Below the pieces are notes generated by a model that worked only from the letters and a program-made list of their open reading frames with translations, was not told the origin of the DNA and did no database searches. DNA of 64,000 bases. Source: Kudoa neothunni. Taxonomy: Eukaryota; Cnidaria. Made by a program: the position numbers and the translations under genes. The stretch covers positions 3,348,001 to 3,412,000 of the forward strand of contig OZ199839.1 of NCBI GenBank assembly GCA_964304625.1, in the 5' to 3' direction. Shown in pieces: positions 1 to 12,339 of this stretch (its first letter is position 1; each line of letters begins with the position of its first letter).

Positions 1-522
1 GGTTTCGAGCCATCATATAAGTACTTAAAATTTTAAATTCAATATCAATAAAATCAAACAAATATCAAATAAAAAACTGTGTGAAACAAGCCATTTCCTC
101 GTAAAAAAATTGAACGTTCGTAATATTTTTCTCGCATTGCAATGAAAACATATTCTTTGAAATAGCATCATTTAAATTCTCAATTTTATTCTGAAAAATT
201 CATTACACCTAAAGAACTTAATATATTCTGACCTGCCTTCTAGCTTAGCATGACTGTCCGGACCCCTGATATACACGAACGAATCTGAACGAATAAAATT
301 TTCATTCTTAAAAATGCATTATCTGCTAAAAATGATCTTATGCAGTACGTTATTTACAGCCACTTGTTTTAATACACCTACAATAACGTTTTCCATCCTG
401 TGATTTTCACTCTTCAATATAAAATCCAAAATATTAAAATTTTTGAAGAAACACTTCCTAAATTATAAAATAAACGCAGCGGTTAAAATGTAAATGGATA
501 GCCGCGCGCAGGTCTACGAAAA
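1..522. other. A+T-rich upstream region, no gene seen
   Basis: No convincing coding region on either strand. The last 25 bases before the NCAPD2 start codon contain a G+C-rich stretch (GCCGCGCGCAGG, about 501-512) that stands out from the A+T-rich surroundings and may be a core promoter or leader element. Confidence 0.4.
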
Positions 523-3500
523 ATGGCGGTAGAGTTTTTGATTCCGTTGCACCGTTCGGATTTGAAAGTAGACAAAAAATCCGAACACGAGTTTAGGAAA
601 TGTGAAAATTTGATAGTAGCAATATCAAAAGGTGTGGTCACAGTTTTGTGCACATATAAAATCATATTGGTGTAACATAGAATTGGAAACAAGTTTTAGA
701 GAGGGATCCAAATCGATAATTAATCAATTTGAGAAATGTTGCTATATAATAATGTGAGTGATTATATTGTTAAATAGAAATTAACTTTCTGTTATTTGAT
801 AGGTATATAAATGAGTTCAACAACAGGGATTTGGCTAAATTGGTGTCAACACTCACTACAAGTACATTTTGTGAGTGATTTAAAAATTATTTACAATAAA
901 ATTAGTATTGATGCAAGAAAAAAGTCTTCTAGAGACAAATTTGAATAGTGTTGGTGGTTCACATGAGAAGAAATCTCGACGAAATAGTCTCAAAGTATTA
1001 AAGTTGGTGTGTTTGATATGGTTGTTGAGAATTTTCGTAAAATAGATGGTTTGTTTTGCGGCCTGTAGTATTATTGAGGAGTTGATATCGATGGAAGATT
1101 CGTCCGCGAAAAAGGGGAAAAAATTTGAATCAACGACGAACAACAAAAAAGGGTGCAAAATCCCACACATCCGAACCAACAGCTGACGATTACACTGGTC
1201 TTTTGGAGCGATTTATTGGCGCACTAATTAAGCTGTTCGAATCCAATGTGCATTATTTGTGGGAACCACCAGTGATAGATGATGAGTTTTTCAGGTTGAT
1301 ATTTGTTTTCAACCGTTTCACCACACACTTCTAATCGTTCTTTTAAACTATAGGTTGTTGATTAATCATTGTTTTAAACTAACAGAGACAGTCGGTTATT
1401 GTAAAAACAAAAGTCTTCTCAAGTCTGTTGCCAATTTGTTGGCTTTATTCATTGAAAACCACAATACTAAGCTGAGTAATTTTAGCCCATCTTAATAATC
1501 AATAGTCAGTATGAATGTGAACTCGCTGTTTTATGTATTTGTAGGTGTGGCGTTAAAAATCGTAAAAAACTTACAAACATTTGAACACCTATCGTTGCCA
1601 TACGCCCAGCTGGTGGATATATTTGTTCGCGAATTTAAAATTGACAGTTTTTTGTTGCATCTTTTCAAGTAATAGTCAAATTAATCCACGTGTGTAACTA
1701 GGTTAATCTTTATTAACTACAGAGAAATCAGCCAAATTGATGCTGATTGTGGCGGTAGTGGCGAAATTATTGGAGCCAAGTCTATATCTGATTTTCTGAC
1801 AAATGTTGTGGTGTTTGTACCGAATGCCGTTCATCAATATGTCTCCATATTGATCCCATTCTTGGAGAAGGATGTATGTTATTGATAGATTTATCTAATA
1901 GTTGGTTTATTTGTTATAAACTAGCCGTACTGTTTGAGAAACGCGGTTCTCGATTGTCTCTACACTATCGTCACCGAAGTGCTGACTAACGAAGACAACG
2001 AATCCCACAAAGTGACAAGGCTTAGTTTTTTGAAAAAACTTCAGGTAATCTATGTTAATTTAGTTGAATTGATTAATTTAATTAATTATTAACTTTTTAG
2101 GATCACATAATTGATGTGAATGCTTTCGTTAGAAGCCACACTTTAAAACTGTGGTCAAATTTAGCTGTCAAACAGGTATTTATTGTCTGTTGAATATGAG
2201 CGTGTATAATTGGCATAAGTTGTGAATGCATTAACAAAACCTCAATTAACTCCTTGATTTCGATATAATTGGAGCTATCGTTATTAGACTAAAACTCGTA
2301 TTAACCTATTTTAACCCAATGGCCCATTTTATTGAATTTTTGGGCGTTCGTTTATTAGAATAAATTAACGCGCCAAAAATTAAACAGACTTGAATAGATT
2401 TTGTTGATACATTTTTTATCTGATTAAAAACTTTATATATTACCTAATGTATTGTCGTATAAAATGCTCGGGTTTAATATAATGTAAATTTGAAAATATT
2501 TGCGTATGGTATTATTACGATTATTGAACTTTAGTAGAAAAACTCGTATATACAATGATATTTTTGATAAAGTTGTTATTGAACCCTAAATTTTAATCAT
2601 AAATAATTTATTTGTTGGAATCTGATATTGTTAGTTATTTTTGAGTTTATTGGCGTAAGAATGAACCAAAAACAATGAGATATGGTCAAAGGTACACAAG
2701 AGATTAAATTATTTCTGGGTCCTAATAGCGAAACGAGGGTCAGAAAAAACTAAATATACCCTAAACTAGCGATACATGAATCCTGAATATTATATTAATT
2801 ATGTACCGTCCAAAAAGTCACTTTCTTGGTTAATATTATATGGGCGCGAAACGTCAAATAACTTGAAGCCTTCTTGCGAAATGCCGATTAAAGTCAGAAT
2901 TAAAATAATTAAGTACTATTGGTAACTAAATGAAAATTCAAATCGATTATCTAAGAAACTAAAAGTATTATGTGTGTTGGTGTGAAGCAATTGATTGACG
3001 TGAATGCGGATTTTATGTTTTTAATATTTGACTTCTTTTTAAAGCTACAAATGTATCTGAAAAGTATGAAAATCATTAGATTACGCTTCAAGCTTATTAT
3101 ATTTTGATGACTTTGTTTATTTGGCTTCACGTTGGGTGCGATGTGTTTAGTATTTTTTGAGTTAATTCAGTCCAAATTCTGAAAGTGTCTGTGTAGTTTG
3201 TTAAAGAAATTTAATAATTTGTGTGTAATTTCAATAACATTAACTATTACTGGGATAACGGTGCGCTCTTATTTTTGATAATTGATAAACTGCGGTAGAT
3301 TCAAACAAATCAACTATACATGAAATTTGTAAGTAGGCGTTTTTCGGATAAAAAATTAGAAAGGACGCTTGCGCCAAATCTACGTCATTAATTTAAAATA
3401 TTCGACCCAATAAACACAGTTTAAAAATAATATAATTCTCGCCAAATTTTCTTACGCATATAAGAATTACGAATAAAATCTTAATATACATTTGTATTCA

Positions 3501-6500
3501 TGCATAATTATCACCAATATAAAAATAAACATCGAAAAATGCATAATTTTAATGTCGTTCTTTGACGTCATATTTATTCTCATGAATTTAGCTTATTCCT
3601 CTTTCCATGTACAACAGTGTTGTGGAGGCATGTTGCTCTCGATTGGTTGATAAAGCTTGCAATGTGAGAAAAAATGCAGTTGTAATATTGAAACATATAC
3701 TTGAACAGAATCCTTTCTCCGCTAATGTATATAATAGTTGAGTGTGTAATGGTTAATATATTTTTGTTAGTTGAATATCGAGTTGTTAAAGTGCAACTTG
3801 GAGCTGGAAGAAAAACGTTTGTGCTCTATTATGAAAGCAAATAGCAAGCTTACATTGCCTAGTATTAAATTCAATGCTTTGTGTTGATATGTATTGTGTA
3901 GAAGGTGAGGATAAAGATATTATCAATTGGGAAGCACTAGTTGAACCACTTGCAACCACTTTAGAAACCTACACCAGCAGTTTGAGTGATCAGAATGAGA
4001 CCGTTATTGATGAGAAATATAAGGGTTTGGTGGGTGGTGTTGATTTGAGCGAGTGTTTGAATCGAATCTATTTGTTGTTGTGTGAGGAGTGTTTGGTTGA
4101 TGCGGTGGAATTGTTGTACGCGACGAGATCCACCTACGATAATGAGAGTCTCTTTTTAGATGAAACAGACGATCTCAAATTGTTGGAACTGATTTTCAAC
4201 GGTATCAAACACAGTGACAAAGAAACCAAGGAGATTATTGAAAGCAATCGTCTCACCGGCTCCAAAAACCACAACCTTAGTAATAATACTGCAGGTGAAA
4301 ATGAAGATGGGTCCTTATCGGCTGCAAAACTACTCGATCAGAATCAATTAACCATACGAAAACAACAAATACTGATACGCTACATCAAAGATTCGCTTCA
4401 ATTTGCCACGTCGATAAATTCTTCGATGAAAATTTTATCGAAATTGATGCACTCTGAGACCCAATCAGATAAATTTGAGGTGATTGAGTTTTTCGTTTTC
4501 GCGGTTCAATTTGGAGTGATTCCATTTGTGGCCGCAATCGACAACCTACTTCCACTTATCTGGACCAAGGAGAACAACCTCAAAGAATGTCTCGTGGAGT
4601 CGCTTCACAAACTCATATTCCACTGTTCCAACTATTGTCAGTCGAGCACCAGCGCCGGTGACAACCCAGTGCTTGAACTCATAAGAAATTTAACTGTTGG
4701 AAGAAATTTTGCATTGACCGAATTGTTTGGCCAATTCTCCAAAAAATCAATGATACCGAAATCATTTGTCGATATGATTGTGGAATGCGTTACCAGCAAA
4801 ACTATGCCCAAATGTAAACGGGCTATGATTCTGCTGGGAATGATTGCACGAAACGAACCGGATATTGTGTTCAATAAGTTGGATCTACTTATTCGATGTG
4901 GTATCTCGTCACAGATCCCCCTCTACACTAGAGAAACTTGTGTCACTATTTGGTGCGCATTCAGGTCTAAATTATTGTCCTCCAAATATGCTGATTATCG
5001 CCTTCCCAGCGAACATGTATTGTTTTCTATGCTACTAAGAGTGCTACTGAAAACAATCGATGATTGTTCTCAAAACCACTGGATTCCAATGATGGAAAGC
5101 ATTTGTCAGTTGGTTGTGTTTGCTGGCGATCAACCGTTGAAAACATTGTTTCTCTATCTGAATGAAGTCACCACTCAACAGAACATGTCGAAAAATGTGC
5201 TACATTTGACGAGAGTTGTTTCTATGGGAGGCCATTGTGCGCTATGTATACTCACATTGTTACATGGTCCGCTCAGTGAGGAATTGAGGCGTAGACGAAA
5301 TATGCTCGCTCCTGAACATAAAAAATCCAAAAATACCTCCACCACAACTATCAATACGAACAACACCACCGTTGCTGGTGAACGCTCTACACTCAATAAT
5401 GATGAAGAGTTTAACGGTCTTGTGATGGGAGCCAGTGCCGACGACCTTATTGTTGAATGGGTTGACAATGTGTGCGAATACAATCTTTTCAGCGAGAACA
5501 GCATACTACAGGTGTATTTAAAAATTATATACAACTGCTTGGAGTCATCTCACGAACCCATTCGAGAGCATGCCCCTCTTCAAAATGCTTGCGTTACTGC
5601 GCTTGGAAAATTTATGCTTCTAAGGTAGATTCTTTTTATTGACTTCAACAATCAACTAAATTTTTTTAATTACTGTTTTCTAGTTCGAGTGTGTGCTCAG
5701 AATTTCTGCCATTACTTTTGAAACAGATTTCTCAAGTATGTATGCGTCTTTACGTGTGTAAAAATTGGGGATGGCTATTTTCAGGGGTTACAAAAATTTA
5801 GATTTTTCTTTAAGTTTTCAATGACATAAAATCTTAACAATTTCATGATGCAAAAACCCAATAAGATTCTTTATTATTATTATTGTTTATTGTTTATTAT
5901 TATTATTATTGTTTATTATTATTTATTATTATTCTTATTCTTATTATTTATTTATTATTCTTATTCTTATTATTTCTTATTCTTATTCTTATTCTTTATT
6001 ATTATTATGGGGGGGGGGGGGGGGGTTTGGAATTTGGATGTTATGATTTCTTTTTTTTACTTATTTTTATTCGAATAATCACTTTAATCCATCGTTAAAA
6101 AATAGAAAAGCTAGGTGACATTTATGATATACTCGGTGAACTTGAAGCACTTGACGTACGACGGGCGGATTTCCACTTTCTTCTGATTTTTTATCTTGTT
6201 TTCGTTGTCTTCTAAAGTAGTAATGGACAGACTTTCGTGTTGCAGAGACCGCATCAGTACATTGAATTGTCGGAGGGTCGCGCAACTTATAAAATACATC
6301 ATTCATAATTTATCGCAACATACGGATAGTATAGCGGAAAAAATAAACACAATTAAATATAAAAAATCATTTCATACAATTTTATTATAATTAGGGTTAT
6401 TGATAGAAACTCTTAGTATTGCATTTAAATTCGAATTACACAACATCAATCTATTCTTTCTTTAATTAATTTATTTTAGTACAGTAAGTATTCTGCTTGC

Positions 6501-9500
6501 AAATACAAGTAGAACCAAACATTGAAAGTATGGTTGTCGTAAATAAGACTAAGAGTAAAAGTAAATTGGCGCATGTTATTAATGTTTTAATTTTCAACTA
6601 TCTATGGGAATAGTCATTTAAAATTAACAGATAAACCTAAAACTGACATTTTTTCTCAATTTAGAATAGACATGAAAGTGTGATCTGTAACGGTCTTATT
6701 ATCTGCGGTGATATCGCTTTACGTTTCCCAAATATAATTGAACCGTTTACTAACCAATTATTTTACAAGTATGCATTTTATTTTGACAGACGTTCATTAT
6801 AACTGTGTTAGTTTGAAATCTGATTCGGTGGACATTCGTAAAACCACAGTGACTGTTTTATGCCATCTCATTCTGAACGATATGATCAAAATTAAAGGTC
6901 AAATTAGCGAATTGGCTCTACGTATTGGTGATCCTGATAAACAAATCAGTGCCAAAGTTGTTCATTTCTTCCACGAGCTTTCGAGAAAAGTGTTTTTTAT
7001 TTAATCTATTTGATGCTTGATATGTGCTTTATTTTATCTTAATTTTCTTAAATTTAAATAAGAATTTTTGAGAAAAAAGGATCACATTCAGCGTTCTATA
7101 AATATATGAATAAGTGTGCGCATGCGCACATACTGAAAGTCGCTGATTTTTTAATTTTTACCCTATGCGTTGATTAGAAATTTATTTACACATGTCATAT
7201 TATTATTAGTTTTTATTATCGTTAATTATTATTATAATTGATTATTGTTATTTTACACTTTGTGTTTAATTCGTTGCTCTTAACAAAATTCATAATAAAA
7301 TTTCTTAAAATTAACAAATCATTATTACGATTATGCAGATGATGATTTTCTCACACCTAAAATTATATTAAATTTTACCAATTAGCCAACGTAAATAGTG
7401 TAGTTTGGTGTATACCAACCGCATTTGGTTAATTAATTAACCCACGTACATTAAAAATCATAATAACACGCGGGGATTATTTTTACTTTCGCAGTAAATA
7501 TGAAGATTAGCTATACGATTTTAAAAATTTAATAAAACCTCTTCTGTACATTTTACTGAATTTAAATAACTCCGATTAGTCTACATAGCTCGTAAGATAT
7601 TTTTAAGTGTAAAGTGATACTAGCTATATAATTACAATGTTCTAATTATATTCGACTAAAGATGAGTAAATCGGAGTCTCCTAACTGCTTACAACATAAT
7701 TGAATCGAAATTTTTCGTCATTCAAATTTCGCGCCAATTAATCTATCTTATTATTTAGCCTATTAGAATTACTTAAATCAAACACATTATTCAATGAAGC
7801 TCTTTATTATTTACATTAATTTATGCATTACATTTAACCATGTCAAAAATTCTTATTTAATACCTTAAATCGCGCTAGTTAAGATGAGAAAAGCACATTT
7901 GTTTATTTATCTTAATAAATAATTTAAATCTATCATTTTGTCAATTTATTATAGGAAAATGCTATCTACAATATACTTCCCGATTTGGTGAGCAGATTAT
8001 CCGACGATCAAAACGTTTCTAGAGACACATTTGAAAGTGTAGTCAAGTAAGCGCGCTTTTTATTGCATGTCATTTAAATTAGGCAGTGGCTATTTTGCCG
8101 GTCGCGCTTTTTCTCCGTAAAATAATAATTCAATCGTTAGTAATTTTTTCAAAAATTATCTTTATTTTTTGACAAATCAATGTATATTTCCCTAATAAAG
8201 CTAATTTTATGATATAACGCCATAAAAGAGTAAAATGACTTTTAAAATTCAGCTGTAACGTTGATAATACCAAGTTCAATTATTATGGACGTAGATTCTG
8301 ATCGAACACTACTCATTCAAGATATTATGCCAAACAATCAATAGATACTTAACTAAATCGGAAGCTCTTTTGTTACTGGATCGGAGATTCTAGAAAAGTC
8401 TCAATAATAGAGGTTTTTTCAGTGATTTGCTAATTTATTTATCAACTATGAGGACTGAATTTGTAGCCTTAGCAGTTAGAGAGCTAACAACTCAAACTAT
8501 TGAAAAATTAAACTCAGACATTAACGTCATATGCCTACAATATTCTGTAAGTTGGAATAAATAATTAAATCGAAACTTATTCCAATATTTGCACATGTTG
8601 CTTCTACATAAGTACGACGTTACCATGTAGACATATTAACTCTACTAGGGAGAAAACGAATATGAATTTATATGAATTTATGACAAAAAAATTCGTAATA
8701 AGAGGTGATACAAGAATTATTACCTATCGTTTATTCAAATGATCAAAGATATGCATATTCAGAATCATTTGTGTAGTGTGCAACCAGCTATTACAGCAAT
8801 TTCGAGTCAATGGTCTGCTCCGAATTTTACATTTAAGCGATATTTGAAATTTAAATTCTATGCAAAAAAATAGCATCACTTAGGTCTGAGAAGAGGGGAG
8901 CTCAATATGATTTATTAAAAAAGAGTTGGGATGAACTAATCTTGCTTATTTCGAATGAGGATTCTTTGGATAACTCATTTTTTTCCACTCTTCATATATC
9001 AACTTAATTTAGTTCAAATTAACGTATGAATTTATTATCAGCAACAATCAAGAAATTTCAGATCCAAATGTGATGAGTGCCTTTAGTAACATTTTTATTC
9101 TATATTTCGTTACTGAGGAATCATGAACGGAGAGGGTGGGTATACAAGAAGCAGTTGGAGATAATGACACATCATAAATAACTGATATGGAAATCTTAGA
9201 TATTGTGAATGATTCTACAGTTAAATACATCCATTTTTGATAGCTATGAGAATTTTATCCATGTCGCGAAGTTCGCGAAATTCACGTAATTCACGAAATT
9301 ATAGGAGTGAAGTTGACAGTTCGACCAAAAGTTGTATTACAAACAGTTATAGATTTAAAAAATTGTATGCATTTACACAGTATCATTTATTTACAAATTA
9401 AGAAGTAGAATATTTACCTTTTGTAAGAATTTTAAAAAGTGAGTGAGCCAAATAGCTATACCACGCCTCGGTTTCATGTGGATTTTATTGATAAAAATTA

Positions 9501-10310
9501 GTTATGTTATTGTACGTCCCTGAATGAATGAAACTAAATTTATATTCAGCGTTTATAAAAAATAATTTTTGAAAAAATTACTAACGATTGAATTATTATA
9601 TTAGGAGAAAAAGCGCGCCCGCCCAGCAAAATACACACAGCCTTTAAATTATTTCATTACCCAACTGAACTTATTATATTAATCTTTATTACTTCTGCTC
9701 TACCATTTTATTTAGATTTCTGTTTAAATTTCTTCAAAAGGATCGACATTGTGAAATGTTTATGGAAAAATTGTGCCATAGAATTCCCGCCACTGAAAAT
9801 CACGACCAACTTGATCTGTTTCTGTATTGCATGCGAAATATTCCTTTGGTGGGTGAGCGCGCCATTAAAAAATTGCTACAAACTTTCGACTCCTACAAAG
9901 ACAAGTTTGTCATTGATAATGTTCGCGATACTTTCACTTGCATTATTGCCACGGCACGTAAACAATGTAAAGATGGCGCCAACGCATCGAAGGCTTCCAT
10001 TGATGAGTTGGAAAGCAAAATACGCGCCGTTTGTCTTGCGTTTGCTAATCAGTCCACAGTTACTGCCTCCTCCAACCCTACTGGTACCCACGACAATATT
10101 AATAACGAAAATTGTAACGAAAATGAAGCTGATGCCGTCGTTAATGATGAGAACGATAAACCCAACTTTTTCGCCTCTCCAATCGTCGATTCACGCCACC
10201 TATCATCATCACTCAACAATTCTCAACACACTCCAAAATCCAATTATCTGATCTCTAAAACCACTAACAAAAAACGCCATAAATTTTTAATTGAGGATGA
10301 AGATATTTGA
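523..10310 (+). CDS. NCAPD2: Condensin complex subunit 1 (CAP-D2), 18 exons
   Basis: HEAT-repeat subunit of condensin I, which binds the kleisin and SMC heads to compact mitotic chromosomes. Exons that keep one frame: 523-631, 681-753, 803-870, 906-1036, 1098-1294, 1354-1475, 1545-1668, 1723-1873, 1925-2044, 2101-2175, 3592-3726, 3771-3816, 3863-5624, 5684-5735, 6665-6768, 6812-6989, 7955-8046, 9716-10310. They give 1377 codons, close to the usual ~1400. Family landmarks in order: VHYLWEPPVIDDEF, DVNAFVRSHTLKLW, VIEFFVFAVQFGV, AMILLGMIARNEPDIV, LRFPNIIEP, LILNDMIKIKGQISELA (Cnd1 region), ENAIYNILPDLVSRLSD and MEKLCHRI. The Asn/Ser-rich C-terminus ends in a basic patch, as in relatives. Exons 1-4 and the 3817-3862 intron are the least certain joins. 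Most introns are 35-70 bp. Four are 0.9-1.7 kb, and one of these holds a transposon. MCRS1 follows after 74 bp. Confidence 0.93.
5872..6025. repeat. TTA/TTC microsatellite followed by a 17-base G run
   Basis: Imperfect TTA/TTC/TTG triplet array (5872-6007) running straight into an uninterrupted G tract (6009-6025), inside the NCAPD2 intron 5736-6664. Open frames through it are runs of Leu/Tyr/Ile and not genes. The G run could form a quadruplex or be a length-variable site. Confidence 0.9.
7117..7128. promoter_or_regulatory. Perfect NRF1-type palindrome TGCGCATGCGCA
   Basis: Exact match to the NRF1 consensus YGCGCAYGCGCR, within a 14-bp perfect palindrome (7116-7129). It lies in the NCAPD2 intron 6990-7954, so it is not near a start codon I can identify. 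It could be an intronic enhancer or alternative promoter. Confidence 0.5.
8082..9642. mobile_element. Mutator-like (MULE-type) element in NCAPD2 intron 17
   Basis: The ends are inverted repeats of about 85 bp. The left starts GGCAGTGGCTATTTTGC and the right, reverse-complemented, starts GGCTGTGTGTATTTTGC. Both continue into GCGCTTTTTCTCC and TTCAATCGTTAGTAATTTTT. A 9-bp direct repeat TTTAAATTA flanks it exactly (8073-8081 and 9643-9651). Long TIRs with a 9-bp duplication are the Mutator superfamily signature. The 1.56-kb interior shows only short broken frames and no recognisable transposase, so it is probably non-autonomous or decayed. It explains most of the intron between exons 7955-8046 and 9716-10310. 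Confidence 0.8.
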
Positions 10311-10357
10311 TTTTGCCTATATTTACATTACTCCCTCTCTTTATGACTCATTATGTA

Positions 10358-10369
10358 TGCGCATGCGCG
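10358..10369. promoter_or_regulatory. Perfect NRF1-type site TGCGCATGCGCG upstream of MCRS1
   Basis: Exact fit to YGCGCAYGCGCR, 15 bases before the MCRS1 ATG and 47 bases after the NCAPD2 stop. It sits in the only gap between the two genes, which favours an independent MCRS1 promoter there. The transcription start is not known. Confidence 0.6.
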
Positions 10370-10384
10370 TATTTAACATTTTAA

Positions 10385-12339
10385 ATGAACAGCTCGCTAG
10401 CCAAGTGGAGACCGACTGACGATCTATTGTTGATTGAGTCAGTGTTGCAGGTTGATTGGCAATCGTATCAGAGATTCTAAATTACTTTCTATCAACTAGG
10501 TTAATAATATCGCAATTGTGCATGCTTGTGTGGAATTTTCGTGCAGATTTACTCTCGCTGAGATAGAACAACGTTGGAAAACACTGTTGTATGATGAGGT
10601 GGAGTCAAGAGCTGCCCAAGAGGCGATTTTAGCGTTGCCTGGCAGTGTGGTCCACCTTATCAAATCCAACGGTATTTGGACTAAAGCTGAGGAGGATGTT
10701 CTTGCTGGAATTTTATCGGTATTTGTCAGGCTGTTTCTGACAATCTACCCTACCCAGCAATGTTATGTTATATCGCAATTTAGACTGATACTCCTACTTT
10801 GGAAACCTTTGAAAGTATGATAGAAGAGGATAGCTCCCCATGGAAACCATGTCGAACACCTCAAGCGTTATTACATCACTGGGAACTTATGAAAAAATAC
10901 CAGCTTTTAAAAGATCAATTAATGGCAGTAGACAGTGACCACAATGAAGAATTTGCCGAAATCAGCACTATATTAGATATGGCGTCGCCAAGCCCACATC
11001 TACTTCGTCAGATGGACGATAAAATCGTTATGGTGAACGAGAAAGTTGAAATTTGGCAATCAAGATTAAATCAGACCTTAGTGGAAACAGAAGAATTCTC
11101 TCCGAATTATTCATCCAACAACAAAAATTATAGGGCTATTCTTTGTGGTGAAAATATGAGCTATTTTATTAACAAAACCACCGTATGCAGTCTACAGTTG
11201 AATCGGGTTGAGGCTATTGGTGCGATTAGAGTTAATCCCAATATTTATATGCTTTTATACGTTTATTTAATTTTAACGAAAAATTTATCTGTTTATTCGA
11301 AAATAAAATAAAATTGATTTGAATAATTGAGAATAGTTGATTACAATACTTATATAGTTTATAGCTTATAAGCATTGGAGGATTATTCTATATGGCGCCA
11401 ATCGTCGCTTATCTAAAATCATGATTGTTAATGTTTAATCATTTGATTTAGGTGACTATTGGAATTTCTAAATGCCTTCAACCTGTTGATATCGATCTTT
11501 CATTGGATGGTTGTAACAATGATCATGAAAAAATCAATTGTATCATTCGATACCAAGATGGGGGGTTCAAAATTTTAAACCTCGCTGAACTACCTATTAT
11601 CGTCAATGATAAGGTTCTTGTGGCGAACACAGAAGCAGTACTATCTGATGATTCCGAAATTAAAATTGGGCATTGTTTTCTCACTTTCATTGATCCCAAA
11701 GTGCATAACGCTATTTTAAGCAACAAACCCCCATTTGAAAATTTCACCAATCTTAAAGCTCCTAACACACAATTTCTGAGGAAAATTGCAAAAGTTGGTG
11801 ATAATCAGCCCAACAGCAACAATAACACTACTAACTTACCACCTGCTACCAAAGTTCCTGCCCAAAATATATCGATAATAAACAGCAATACTAATAATAT
11901 TGGCGGTGGTAGCGTAAGTGGGCCCTTGTCGTCTAATCAACAACCTCCGCCGCTAGCCAATTTTAATCCCATTAAAAATATCCCCCAATCCAATCCCTTG
12001 AGCTCCACTCCATCCAAGGTGCCCACCTCTGTGGCTGGTGCTTCGTTTAATACATCTTCCATATCAATCAAACCACCCTCGTCATCCATACCTGTAGCGA
12101 ATCCATTGGCAACTGCCTCTACAATATTGAGCGGTTCCACAAATGTGAGCAACAGTGCAATGGTAAAAACCGAAAATATCACCTTTTCCAGTCTATCATC
12201 CACCCAAAGTGCTCAAAATGTGGATACAAATCCACTCCATACTAATACTCCTCAAAGAATTCCCCCCACCAAGATAATCACTCCAAAGTCTACCAACATT
12301 CCGAATACTCCACCAACTAACTCGAACGAAAACACCTAA
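10385..12339 (+). CDS. MCRS1: Microspherule protein 1 (MCRS1-like), 4 exons
   Basis: Nuclear FHA-domain protein; in animals a subunit of the INO80 and NSL chromatin complexes. Exons 10385-10450, 10500-10718, 10784-11182 and 11452-12339 all join in phase 0 and give 523 aa. The N-terminal MCRS_N region is clear: LAKWRPTDDLLLIESVLQ, EFSCRFTLAEIEQRW, TPTLETF and LLHHWELMKKYQLL. A helical segment (KVEIWQSRL) precedes the FHA-like domain (VTIGISK, DIDLSL). The FHA domain is degenerate: the Arg of the ITLGR strand is Ile here, and the usual Ser-Arg phosphopeptide motif is not evident, so classical phospho-binding is doubtful. Compared with the human protein, the long N-terminal half is absent, while a ~190-residue Ser/Asn/Thr/Pro-rich tail follows the FHA domain. 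The ATG is the first in frame and directly precedes the conserved domain. Confidence 0.88.

Noticed and set aside
1083-1127. Apparent frameshift in NCAPD2 near the poly-A run at 1140
   Set aside because: A 61-bp intron (1037-1097) with canonical GT and AG restores one frame, so no frameshift is needed.
5845-6098. Open frames of 71-77 codons in the NCAPD2 intron
   Set aside because: They translate a TTA/TTC microsatellite and a G run into Leu/Tyr/Ile and Gly stretches.
6079-6306. Minus-strand frame inside the NCAPD2 intron, possibly a nested gene
   Set aside because: Two overlapping frames are about equally open, none matches a family I know, and no splice partners were found.
10311-10384. 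NCAPD2-MCRS1 as a co-transcribed operon
   Set aside because: Only tight spacing supports it; the perfect NRF1-type site in the gap makes a separate promoter the simpler reading. Left as a finding to test.
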